This document shows positions 44,085-54,323 of a DNA stretch of 64,000 bases, one piece after another (positions within the stretch are counted from its first letter, which is position 1; every line of letters starts with the position of its first letter). Both the position numbers and the translations under genes were made by a program. Location: NCBI GenBank assembly GCA_007922225.1, contig ML679956.1, forward strand, positions 74,560,095 through 74,624,094, written 5' to 3'. A model generated the notes under the pieces. That model saw nothing but the letters and a program-made list of their open reading frames with translations, made no database searches and was not told where the DNA came from. Source of the stretch: Emydura subglobosa. Lineage: Eukaryota > Chordata > Testudines > Chelidae.

Positions 44085-44166
44085 TTGGCCATCACAACAT
44101 CCCATGGCAGTGAGTTCCACAGGTTAATTGTGCTCTGTGGGAAAGAGTACTTCCTCAGCAGTTTTG
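44085..44166 (-). mobile_element. CR1-clade fragment (second lineage)
   Basis: Plus reading ttggccatcacaacatccca, tggcagtgagttccacaggt, taattgtgctctgtgggaaa. This repeats the segment at 42158-42225. On the minus strand it encodes NLWNSLPWDVVMAK. Confidence 0.75.
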
Positions 44167-44354
44167 ATCCAAACACACAGACCCCTGGAGAGTCACATGC
44201 TGATCCCCACAGAGCAGGAGGAGGTGATTTTGGGCACAATCTTTGCATGTAAGAACGTAAGTTGAACTGATTCTCTTGTATTGCCATTGTGTAATTTCAG
44301 TGGTGCTAACCCCAGTTGACACCAATGCAAGTGGAATTGGACCAAGATCTTTGA

Positions 44355-44366
44355 TTTTTTTTTTTT
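44355..44366. repeat. Poly-T tract
   Basis: Twelve consecutive T, flanked by AT-rich sequence. Confidence 0.85.
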
Positions 44367-44967
44367 CCATTTTAAATGTCTTGGAGCAAAAAACATTTTG
44401 CTTACGGTGGGTGTGGGATTATTTCAGACATTGGCTTCATTGAGTGGAAGGCTAAGAATCCCTCCCTCTCCTGAGGGCAGGATTAGTGCGTGTGATCTGA
44501 ACGTTGCCCCCAGAAAGGGACAGAGGAATCACATACTCTTATCCAAGCCACCTCTGTCTTGCAATGTTCTGGTTCCAGGTGCTGACATGCCTGGCTTTGC
44601 TGTCAGCATATCGCCAGCAAGCCTCTGCTCCGGAAAGGCTGGATATGCCTGCTGAAAGTAGCATTTACACACGGTTCAATCTGCCATGGAGTGGGGGGTT
44701 AGGCTGTCCATGCTGCACCTGGGGCAAGGCAGACATGCTCTGCAGCTGGAAGAGCCACACAGATCTGCCCTGGGCTTACAGAGGGAGAGGGTGAGTTGCT
44801 GCCTGATGTGACGGTCACAGCTAAAGCTGACCAATACTTAGCACTCTGAACGGATCACTTAAGAGGTGAAGTCGCACGGCCATCCCCGGGGAGGACCTAT
44901 GCACACTGCAACTCTGTAGACTACCACAGGTAACTGGGTTTGACTAAACACTACCACCAGTTTGAAC

Positions 44968-45082
44968 TTTCGTTTATTATTTCTATTACAGTAGCACCCT
45001 GAGGCCCCAGGATTCGGACCCCATTGTGCTAGGTGCTGTACTAACATGCAATAGGAGACACTGCCCTGAAGACCTTACAATT
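44968..45082 (-). mobile_element. SINE tail fragment
   Basis: Reversed tail: tttattatttctattacagt, gaccccattgtgctaggtgc, tgtactaacatgcaatagga. CORE missing. Confidence 0.7.
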
Positions 45083-45116
45083 GTAGGCTCCTTGCTTCGC
45101 CTTGGACTCATTACTC

Positions 45117-45233
45117 TTTACTTGTACAGTGGTAGTGCCTAGGAGCTCCAGTCATGGGCCAGGACCCCATTGTGCTAGGTGCTGTACAAACAGATCAGAA
45201 AGCCCTTGCCTCAAAGAGATAACAATCTAAGTC
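45117..45233 (-). mobile_element. SINE tail fragment, adjacent second copy
   Basis: Reversed tail: agctccagtcatgggccagg, accccattgtgctaggtgct, gtacaaacagatcagaaag, agataacaatctaa. Same orientation and only about 35 bp from the previous copy, so two insertions or a local duplication. Confidence 0.75.
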
Positions 45234-46289
45234 CAAGGACCATTTCCTTGCTTCAGCTTGTGCTACTTCCAAGCACACATGAGTTCTGTTCAAGCACTGA
45301 GCTTTCCTTTCACTCCTCCCACTCCCAAGCTGCACAGAGGTTCGGAAATAACACCCCTTAACATAATTAGCAAGTAACAAAGCAAGCCAGGAAGGGGGAA
45401 ACCTGCAGCATTCCACATGCTCCACTCCTAAGGACTGAAGAAGTTCACCCAGCCATTGAGGGGCGTGTCGCGGGAAAGAGCTTTCAGGCCCACCACATCA
45501 ACCACCGAAGCCTCTGCAATGCAGCAGCAAGGACTGGCGTCCTCCCACTGTAAGGAAAATACCACAGCCTTCAGCCTGCTGAACTGCTCTCTCGTAGGAC
45601 GTTTATACGGCTCCATCACCACAGAGTGGCAGTGTAATGGTGTAACAGTTCACCTTACCTTCAAACTGCTAATTCTTCTAGGTGGGACCACAGCACAACG
45701 TGTGACCCTGGGACAGAGTCCTTGCCTCTTGGAGACAAACCTCCTGCCACAAGAAAAGATCTTCCCACCTCCCTCCGTCCCTCACGAGAGGCACCACTTC
45801 CCTGTAAGACAAGACTGAGGTTTGGGTGAGGGTGACCCCCACCCCAGCCTATTTATTTCAGTTCTTCTGCCCTTGTTACACATGTTCAGTTATATTTCAC
45901 TCCCCTTGCACTCAAAACCACCACACAACCCAATAATCATCACGCTCCAATTCCGCTAGCAGCAGGCTACAGGCGCTCTAGAAAAGTGCCTTGAGCTGTT
46001 GATGTCTGTTGAGCTGTTTATCTACCCAGTTAAAGATCAAGGGTTTTCACCCGCCTCCTCGGGTGCCAGCAGAACCAAGAAAGAGGCAAGAGCAGTGGAA
46101 TGAAACAAAGAAAGGACTGTGCTTTGACTCTGGGACCGTTCCGTCACTGGTGATTTAAAGGGGCCTACGTTTAAAGACAAGGGGAAACCCTTGAGCATGA
46201 CAGCCTCCCCGAAACACAGACACAACAGTGCAGTGGAGCTGAAGACTGACTGGCTTCCCCTTTGCCTGATAGTGTAGACAGCAGAGCCT
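45234..46289. other. No feature recognised
   Basis: About 1 kb of apparently unique sequence. Confidence 0.4.
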
Positions 46290-46455
46290 CATTTCTGTCC
46301 ATCTTATTATTCAGTGCTTATCTAGCCCCCATTACCACAATATCTCAGCACCTCACAACCTGTAATGTATTGATCTGCACCACACCCGCTGAGGCACGGC
46401 AGTGCTATTATGCCCATTTTACAGATGGCAAGTGGAGGCACAGAAAGGCTAAGTG
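46290..46455 (-). mobile_element. MIR-type SINE, truncated by CR1
   Basis: Reversed tail side (cattaccacaatatctcagc) and CORE (cccattttacagatggcaag, aggcacagaaaggctaagtg). It stops at the start of the CR1 copy. Confidence 0.75.
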
Positions 46456-47442
46456 GCTAGGCAGCAGTTCTGCAGAAAAGGACCCTGGCGGTTACAGGGA
46501 TAAGAAGCTGGATATGAGTCAGCAGTGTGCCCTGGTGGCCAAGAAAGCTAGCAAGTTTGAGGATGATACTAAGCTGGGGGGAGTGGTAGATACCCTGGAA
46601 GGTAGGGGTAGGATACAGAAGGACCTAGACAAATTGGAGGATTTGGCCAAAAGAAATCTGATGAGGTTCAACAAGGACAAGTGCTGAGTCCTGCACTTAG
46701 GACGGAAGAATCCCATGCACAGCTACAGACTGGGGACCGATGAGCTAGGCAGCAGTTCTGCAGAAAAGGATCTGGGGGTTACAGTGAACAAGAAGCTAGA
46801 TATGAGTCAGCAGTGTGCCCTGGTTGCCAAGAAGGCTAATAGCATATTGGGCTGCATTAGTAGGAGCATTGCCAGCAGATTGCGGGAAGTGATTATTCCC
46901 CTCTATTCAGCATTGGTGAGGCCGCATTTGGAGTATTGTGTCCAGTTTTGGGTCCCCCACTACAAAAAGGATGTGGAGAAGTTGGAGGGAGTCCAGCAGA
47001 GGGCAACAAGAATGATTAGGGGGCTGGAGCACAAGACTTATGGGGAGAGGCTGAGGGAACTAGGCCTGTTTAGTCTGCAGAAAAGAAGAATGAGGGGGGA
47101 TTTGATAGCAGCCTTCAACTACTTGAAAGGGGGTTGCAGGGAGGATGGATCTAGGCTGTTCTCGGTGGTGACAGATGACAGAACAAGGAGCAACGGTCTC
47201 AAGTTTCAGCAGGGGAGGTCTAGGTTGGACATTAGGAAAATCTTTTTCACTAGGAGGGTGGTGAAGCACTGGAATGGGTTACCTAGGGAGGTGGTGGAAT
47301 CTCCATTCTGAGAAGTTTTAAAGGCCCAGCTTGACAAAGCCCTGGCTGGGATGATATAGCTGAGGTTAGTCCTGCTTTGAGCAGGGGGTTGGACTAGATG
47401 ACTTCCTGAGTCCCTTCCAACTCTATGATTCTATGATTCTAG
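46456..47442 (+). mobile_element. CR1 fragment with internal duplication
   Basis: The plus strand encodes [16 protein letters not shown] (catalytic loop region, altered A to E), [12 protein letters not shown], then [66 protein letters not shown] and [17 protein letters not shown], followed by the 3' UTR and a tctatgattctatgattcta tail. From 46715 to 47311 one frame of 198 codons is intact, the longest undamaged CR1 frame here. The first 95 bp (46456-46550) duplicate 46744-46838. Confidence 0.9.
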
Positions 47443-48450
47443 GTAGTTTGGTAAAGCACAATGGCTCTGACCAAGGACAGGGGGTGAGGGCACAAAGGCT
47501 GCTGTGTGTCTCCTTACACTCCCCCAATTCCTGACTGCCAGAGGCTGGTTCCACCTCTTAGCACAAATCAGAGCAGCTTCAGGATGGCTCTAAGTTACGC
47601 TACCTAGTAACAGCCCCCCAGGGTCTATTATCTCAGTCAGGGTTCACCAGAGCACAGACGCACTTCAACCATTTCCCAATAGCCTCACCCCACATCAGTG
47701 GGCCGGTGCAGAGCCAGGTTAACAAGTAGGGATTCCCCCCAGGCTGAAAGGCTGTTCAGTTGCTCAGACACAGCCACTTCGTGGCTCCTTTGTCACTGTT
47801 CAATGATGCCAAGAGGTCCAGTGTCATTAATTAACCCAAGGAGGCCAGGACAAAATCTGGGGGGTCGAAAATCCAAATGCAAATCCTGGTAGATGTTAAT
47901 CTAGGAAGCTTTACTGACCATTCAGCCTCTATTAAGTCTGAGCTAGCTGGGTATTTACAATGACCCGGACTGCAACGGACTGCATTGAAGTTAATCAAGG
48001 CAGGAGTTATCTAGAGAGGAATCTTGAAGAGTGAGTCAGGAACAGGAGCCTCATTGAAAGGCAATGGGAGTTGATGCCTAACTCCTTTAGTTGCTTTAGA
48101 AATTTTCAGCCTTAGCTAATAAAATGTAGGCACTAAGTGTGGGGCCGTCCATGCCTTTAATTTGTGTGAGCAGATGAGAAAAGCTTTTGCAACTGACTTC
48201 TGCAGTCCTTCCAGTCCGCTTTGCCCCTTTGGGCCAGCCCCGCCACTTGTTACACAGGAAGGAGTCTGCCAACAGGGAGAGAAAACAGAACATTGGCATG
48301 TTCTGCTAGGGAGACAACAAATACAAGGTGAAGAAATTGACTTCCAGCTCGGAAACGATCTAAACATGGCACTCACAAATAACTCCGTCTGCTCTACCCT
48401 GTCAGTCCCCGACAGCTCACAGCCAAATCGCTCGTTCAGGCCCTTCTTAT
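47443..48450. other. No feature recognised
   Basis: About 1 kb, apparently unique, no frame over 150 codons with recognised domains. Confidence 0.4.
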
Positions 48451-48956
48451 CAGGGATGGGCGAAAGTTTTCCATCAGAACTGTTTTGATGGAAAATTGGG
48501 TTTCGACTACCTTTTTTTATTGGGTTTTTTTGGGGGGCACAGAAGTACCAGCTTTCCATGGATTATGCTCCTTTTTTGGTTGGAGAACAAACACCCAAAA
48601 ATCAGGCTTTAACCAAAAATGAAATGATTCTGAAGTGTGGCCGCCTGAAAGGAGTTGTAGCTCACACGCCTCGTGTTCTCATTCTCCCCTATGGACTGGA
48701 TTCTCCTGCCATACTTCATCTCCCATGATGCATCACAGCCAAGCAACGGCTAGAATATAACCTAACCTAACCTCACCATCAGGTGAGTGTGGTGCATCCT
48801 GGGAGATGTAGTCTAACCAGAGAGCCTGGTCTATGGAGGAGAATGGGAGCATGAGGCATTTGGACTACATCTCTCATGAGGCACCACAGCAGCATTTCAG
48901 TTTCCAGCCCAAAATAGAAAGTTTCCACTAAAAAGTCCATTTTCCCACCAGCTCTA
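48451..48956. mobile_element. Large foldback element
   Basis: A 0.5-kb imperfect palindrome. The inner arms catctcccatgatgcatcac (to 48737) and gtggtgcatcctgggagatg (from 48790) pair closely. Outer arms ttctcattctcccctatgga and tctatggaggagaatgggag also pair. The ends read gatgggcgaaagttttccat and attttcccaccagctct. A related element lies at 55947-56322. Noncoding. Confidence 0.65.
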
Positions 48957-50756
48957 CTCACTCTATCCCCCCTTGACTACAGAGCCTTCCTTTCTGGCCA
49001 CACACATGGCCCTATGAAATGTATCCATGAAAATACAACTGCTAAAGTCATCGTCTCACCTCTTCTATTTGATCAGATCACTTTTCTTCAAACACCTCCA
49101 TCACCCCATCTAATTTAAGCTCCACCAACATCAGTGTTACTTCATTGACTTCTATGGTGTTACTCTGGATGTACGCAGATATAACAGGTCAGAACCTCAA
49201 CTGGCCATGCTTTTTCCCCCAAATCAATACTTAACAGATGGGAAGGGACACCTCAAAATCAATTCAATTTTCTTCAGAGTATGAGAAACCTCATTAGAAC
49301 ATAGTTGTCTGTTTTGGCTTTTTACAAGCAATTTTCAGATGGTTAAAAAGATAATGGGCATAATTAAAAACCAAAACCAAACAGTGCTGAGGTTAATGCA
49401 AAATTGACTTTTGCAGCTCTCACTTTTGAAAGTGAAATGAATTGTATTGGTTTTTTTAAAAATGCTTCATATAAATTCCATAGACAAAACCTATTTTAAA
49501 AAACAATTGAGGTTGGTTAAGTGCAACGTGCCTCAAGACAAATCCTAATAAGCAAGGAAATACCATGTTATGGACCAGATCTCCTCAATGCTACCAACTC
49601 AGCTCTTGGCCTCCCAGTCATACGATCCCATTAATAAGTGTATCTCCTTGTAGAGAAGAGATTGAAACCACAAATCCTAAAGGCTCACAAACCAGAGAGC
49701 AAATAAAAAACAAAAACAGCAATGCAATACTTTTAAATCATGGTTTTAAAGCCCCTTTATTGGGATCTGGCTCATGCTTTTTGAATGCATGGGTTTAGCA
49801 ATACTGGCTCTTAATTATACATTTGCATCCACACAGCAAGTTCAGACTGACAGTAACAGACTCTGCCTCACCACGAAGAAATTCCTTTGGCCTACCACAT
49901 ATAAGGAAACTCAATACACTTTCATGTCCTCCACAGTACAATGCAGAACCCCAATTACAAGCTTAGCCACTTGAGCCCGTATTTGGTGTTGACATATCTG
50001 CCCATGTTAAGAGCATGGCGTGTTATGAATTTATGGGGGGAGCTGAGATGTAATTAGAAAGCCCCTAGGCTCCGAGTGTCAGCGAGATGGAAAATCTGAA
50101 AGATAACAAAACCCAGCCATGTGTTAGCAAGAAGGCACCAAATATAAGGTCAGACATCTGAAACTGTTAAGTGTTCCTGTGGCAGGGTGCCAACCCACAT
50201 CACCCCAGTGACACAGCCAGGCTCTGCAGGCACATGACCCTCAGCACCCTCTTGCTTCTCTCAAATACCTTGTTTGTAGTCAAAAGTACTTAAAGTAAAA
50301 TTCCTCTTCCAGGGGTCCTATTTGAAGAGGCAGTTTCCTTTAACACCTGAGGCCCAAACCCATCTCCTTTGGTTAAGGGATTCCAGGGCCCTTCTCTCTG
50401 GGACCATGCAAAGGTTCAAGCCAACTTCCCCCCCAGCTGAACAGTGGCCAGCTTCCAGCACTGCCCACAAGAACCTCCCTTCCCTCTTCTCCAGGCTCAG
50501 CTAACAGCTGGATTTTCACCCTGGTCTGAAGGGAGCTCCCTGATTATCACCTGGCCCTATTCAACAGTTTGCCAGCTGCTCCCTTAAACACCTGACTGTA
50601 ATTCCAGGGGGGAGGGTGACCAGGGACCACAGCCCTCCAGGCACTAAGAACGGGGAGGGGGGGGTTGGTTGGTTGGTTGGTGTGTGTGTGTGTGTGTATG
50701 TGTGTGAGATTAGGCAAATACTTTCAGGTTGCAACACCTCCCAAAAAGGCTGACAT
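48957..50756. other. No gene recognised; simple repeats
   Basis: Includes an AT-rich part (49200-49560), a segment at about 50174-50620 that starts tgtggcagggtgcc and may be an LTR but has no supporting partner copy, and a G-run followed by (GGTT)n and (GT)n at about 50653-50707. Confidence 0.4.
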
Positions 50757-51400
50757 GTACTGGTTCAAACTGGATTCTCCAGAGACCAACAGGCAAAAAA
50801 AAAAAAAGGCATTTTATATAAATAGCCTGAATTTAAACTGATGCAGGGCCTGCTTTCTGATCCAGCATGTGGACAGGACTCCCCCAGAGAGGCCCCAATC
50901 CTTCCTGGGAAAGGTTGGAAGGACTTGTTCTATTCGTGGCTGCTTGTTCTGAGCCAAAGTTATGAACTTGTAAGCCTGGGAAAACTTGTGGGTGGGACTT
51001 GAAGGACTGATGACCACCTCCCAGAGCCCTCGCTGGAGCCAGGGTGATCTCTGGTTAGCTTATTAGCATGCATGTAGGTTCTTTTATTTTTAATATTTTT
51101 TTTCTGTAATGCTTTCACCTTAAGAATAAATGCACTTGCTCAGAAAGAGCCGGGTGGTAACTTATCACTGCCGGCAATTACACTGATTATAGCCACTGAG
51201 GAGAAAAAGCAAAGCCACGTGCTAGGGAATTCACAGTTCAGGCAGTGACCTGTACATCCTGGAAATGGAAACCGAGTCAGGAAGGGGAGAGACGTGGGTC
51301 TCTGCCCAAGAGAAGTGATGTCTGAGGAGCCAGAAGCCTGAGAACATGTGCTTTTGGTGGGGAATTCAGGTGCCATTGCTCTCACCTGTGCCAATGTTAG
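50757..51400 (+). mobile_element. LTR-like sequence (solo LTR candidate), copy 2
   Basis: Colinear with copy 1 at 25480-25995 (shared ctgatccagcatgtggacag, tctgtaatgctttcacctta, gtgacctgtacatcctgga). It has a TATA-like tatataaata at 50815-50824 and AATAAA at 51125-51130, about 310 bp further, the expected U3/R arrangement of an LTR. A 12-13 A run precedes the TATA box. No attached internal genes. Old and diverged. Confidence 0.55.
51125..51130 (+). terminator. AATAAA polyadenylation signal of LTR-like copy 2
   Basis: Canonical hexamer within taagaataaatgcacttgc, at the position altered to a non-signal in copy 1. Functional status unknown. Confidence 0.45.
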
Positions 51401-51627
51401 AATTTTGAGACAGAACAAAGAGGTTGAAATCCCTGCTCGAAGTGAAAAATGGAACCCTGCCTCACTAGTGAGATGCTGTTGTGCTCGGATAATAACAATG
51501 CATGAAGCTGGAATGTCCTACCCAAGAAGTTACCAGTGGCAGCTGGAACCTTTTGCTGGTATTTCACTGCTCCAAATCCAGCCCAAGTCAGCAGTGACCA
51601 AAAGTTGTTACTGTCGTTAACTAGCTC

Positions 51628-51682
51628 CATAGGTGTGCATGGCACTTTACAGGCAAATAAAAGTAAGGTGCTTACAATCTAA
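51628..51682 (-). mobile_element. SINE tail fragment
   Basis: Reversed tail: ggcactttacaggcaaataa, gtgcttacaatctaa. It is cut at TAA by the palindromic element that follows. Confidence 0.5.
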
Positions 51683-51792
51683 GGGCTCACTCCTGCATGT
51701 GACTAACTTTACTCCCATGTGCAGTCCCACTGAACTCAATGGGACAACTCAGAGATGAGTAAAGTTACTCACGTGCGTTTGCAGGATCAGCC
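51683..51792. mobile_element. Short palindromic element (GATCCTGCA family)
   Basis: Left gggctcactcctgcatgtga and right cgtttgcaggatcagcc are inverted; internal actaactttactc pairs with gagtaaagttact, and cactgaactcaatggga is the symmetric centre. It follows a TAA. A second, weaker palindrome with the same centre (cccattgaaatcagtgggat) lies at 51798-51907. Confidence 0.65.
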
Positions 51793-52004
51793 ATCTGGAC
51801 AGATCCTGCCACTCTTACGCACCCTAACGAGTACCTTATCCCATTGAAATCAGTGGGATGGCTCACAGGGTAAGATACTATTCAGAGTGGGGATGGTCTG
51901 ATCTGGAGAGGCGCTAAATGCCCTCAATGGAAGTTGAGGAAGGCAGGATGAGGGGTCTGGTGGAATCTAGATCTTGTTGGTTAACTACTTTTAATTATCA
52001 TGCC

Positions 52005-52790
52005 GTGACACACTGTACCTCAGAGCAGCACCCTCTATCCCCCACATTCATCATTCATATATGGTTATGATCTATTTCATATGAAGCATGTTGTAACAGA
52101 TATTATATGAAAGGTATCTGCTGAAACCTATTCTATCAAAATTCGTGTATTGTTAGTGTGTATCAAATGATGAGATCTTGCTGTGTAGTTGTTAGAGAAA
52201 TATACTGTAAGTCTGCAGTGTAGTGGTCACCCAGTACAGTGTTAAGTGACTAATATCCAGCAGGGGAGTTGTAATTGTAATCAGAGGATTTACAATTCAA
52301 TGACTGTTGCACAAGCACCACACAATGGGGATTGTTCAATTCGGGTGACTCAGCAAAACCCACCAGGATATGTCTGGCCTTCTCCTAGGAGGCAAGTTGA
52401 CAGAGCGTTTGTCCCATGAAAGGAGGGTAACGGCCAATCATGGCTGTAAAGCACTGCAGGGATTTTGGGCAAGTAATACTCTGAGACACGAGAGTATCTA
52501 GTTAGTTAAGTCCAGGCTCTAGAATGCCTGTTATGATTTTATTCCATATGTAACTATGTGTTTCCAATACTTTTACTTGCCATCACTTGAGTCTCTGTGC
52601 TCTGTTAAATTTATACTTGATTTCACTATAAACATAGCTATGTGCTGTGTGTTGAGTGAAGCGGTTATCTGAGGTGGAACTGGTAAGGTGGGATGTGATC
52701 GGGTGTATAAACCCCTCACTGGATATCAGAGGGTTAAAGAGCAACTCTGGGCTCAGAAAGTAGGTAGGTATGAAGGGAGGTTATCCATAA
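52005..52790 (+). mobile_element. Possible LTR-type repeat
   Basis: The wording (tatggttatgatctatttca, gatgagatcttgctgtgtag) resembles a common turtle LTR repeat as I remember it, but there is no second copy in this window, no clear ends and no TSD. Treat as a weak call. Confidence 0.3.
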
Positions 52791-52794
52791 CATG

Positions 52795-53037
52795 CTAGCC
52801 CCCTCTTTTTGTCTTATGACTGCAGCGGTGTTGACCAGCCAATCTACCCTGAATGGTCCCTTACAATATGCGCTAACTACTTATGCTAACCAGTTCCACC
52901 TTGTATCTAACTGTGACACTCTGAGTACATTTCCCAGACCTGAAGAAGACCTCTGTGTATGTTCGAAAGTTGGTCTTTCTTACCAGCAGAAGTTGGTCCA
53001 ATAAATGATATGTTCTCCCCCACCCTTGTCTTCCTAA
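52795..53037 (+). mobile_element. Penelope-like terminal element, most complete copy
   Basis: Plus strand: tcttatgactgcagcggtgt, accttgtatctaactgtgac, cccagacctgaagaagacct, tgttcgaaagttggtctttc, cagaagttggtccaataaat, cacccttgtcttcct. The block order matches the inverted pair at 24926-25230 and the partial copy at 41438. Noncoding. The core ctgaagaa...gaaag lies at 52949-52974. Confidence 0.6.
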
Positions 53038-53639
53038 TGTAGTTTAATGTTATACAGTGCTTTTCTTACAGGGGGTTGCACAATGCTGATACCGACTGTG
53101 CTGCTGTTCCCAGACAAACCTGCAGTGAAAATCCTGACATCAAAATGGATTAGAAAAGGAAGTGGAATGCCCTGCTAAACAAGTGGCTTTTACAAGTGGA
53201 TTTAAAGCCCTTCAGATTGGTTTTGTAGATTGTAAAGCCCTTCAGATGAGTTTGTTTTGGTAAAAGCGTTCCAGGAAGTCACATGGCTCAAAAACTTGAT
53301 GGAGGCAGGTTATTCGTGAGAGTCCAGCAAGGGCTTGGGGATGGACACAAGTGAAACATCCTAAGGGTAATAATGATGCAATCTGCAGTGCGGAGAAGCA
53401 AGGTCTCCATGGCACCGTGGACAGGTGTCTGTGACACAGTGAGCCTACCTGGCACCTTTGTTGGGCTGGGAAGAGGCACCAAAAACAACGTGGCATGGAA
53501 ACTAGAACTGTCCTCTTACCTGCTAGAGGTGGGCCCTCCAGGTCAGGGCATATTGGCATAGCAGTGTAGGGGGAAGATCATACAACTACTCTCCATCTGT
53601 CGGAGATCGCCATTATTGTAGGATCTGTAGGCCTCATAA

Positions 53640-53795
53640 ATCAGCCCAGTGAAATACTGTTACCGATGAAGTATTGCTATTATCATCATCATCATCCTCC
53701 CCATTTTCCTGAGGAAACCTGAGGCAGAGTTGGAATTGAACCCTGGTTTCCTGAATCTTAAGCCAGCACCCTAAACGCTCAACCGCCCTTTGTGT
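53640..53795 (-). mobile_element. MIR-type SINE, degraded, with (ATC)n
   Basis: Reversed CORE remnant (ccattttcctgaggaaacct, gaggcagagttggaattgaa) and head (ccctggtttcctgaatctta, ccctaaacgctcaaccgcc). An ATC run at 53674-53696 precedes it. Confidence 0.65.
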
Positions 53796-53885
53796 GCTGT
53801 GTCCCAAGCCAGTGCCTTAAACATAAGCCCATCCTTCTCCATCTGCTACCGTTGTGTACCTGACCTGTGGATAGATGGCAGCCGT

Positions 53886-53904
53886 ATACATACATACATA
53901 CATG
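53886..53904. repeat. (ACAT)n microsatellite
   Basis: About four and a half units of acat. Confidence 0.9.
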
Positions 53905-54235
53905 GCAGGGTTGGAGTAATGAGATCGGGCCCTTGGCTCAGGAGAACAGATTCAGGCCCCTCATCTCTCCTAATGCACAGCCGTGGTGTTTTCACCATCA
54001 TTCACTACCACACTTAAAGGTTAGGAAGTGGTAGAGCAGACGATGCGTTCTCAGCAGGGGCCCCTCTGCTCTGTCACAGCATGTTCCCAAGTTGACACTC
54101 TCAGCTAAGTCGTATGCAATATAAGTGGCATTACTGAGAAACACAATCACTTTGCCATTAAGACACAGACTGAAAAGAGGTCCTCAGAGAACGACAAATA
54201 ACCATGTCCCAGCAAGACAATGTGCAAGGAACCTT

Positions 54236-54323
54236 GGGCCAGACGCCCAGCTGGTGTAACTCACAGTGGTTCCATTGACTTTAATGGAGCAACACTGATT
54301 GAGAGCAGCTGAGGATCAAGCCC
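54236..54323. mobile_element. Short palindromic element (CAGCTGGTGTAA family)
   Basis: Left gggccagacgcccagctggt and right gcagctgaggatcaagccc are inverted around the centre ttccattgactttaatggag. A full copy of a family also seen at 58890-58979 and as a half copy at 62930-62990. Confidence 0.65.

Noticed and set aside
48758..48778. Telomere-like aacctaacctaacctcacc
   Set aside because: Only two to three imperfect units at the centre of a foldback element; far too short for an interstitial telomeric repeat, and the unit is not exact.
50174..50620. Possible LTR starting tgtggcagggtgcc
   Set aside because: No partner copy, end motif or target duplication in this window.
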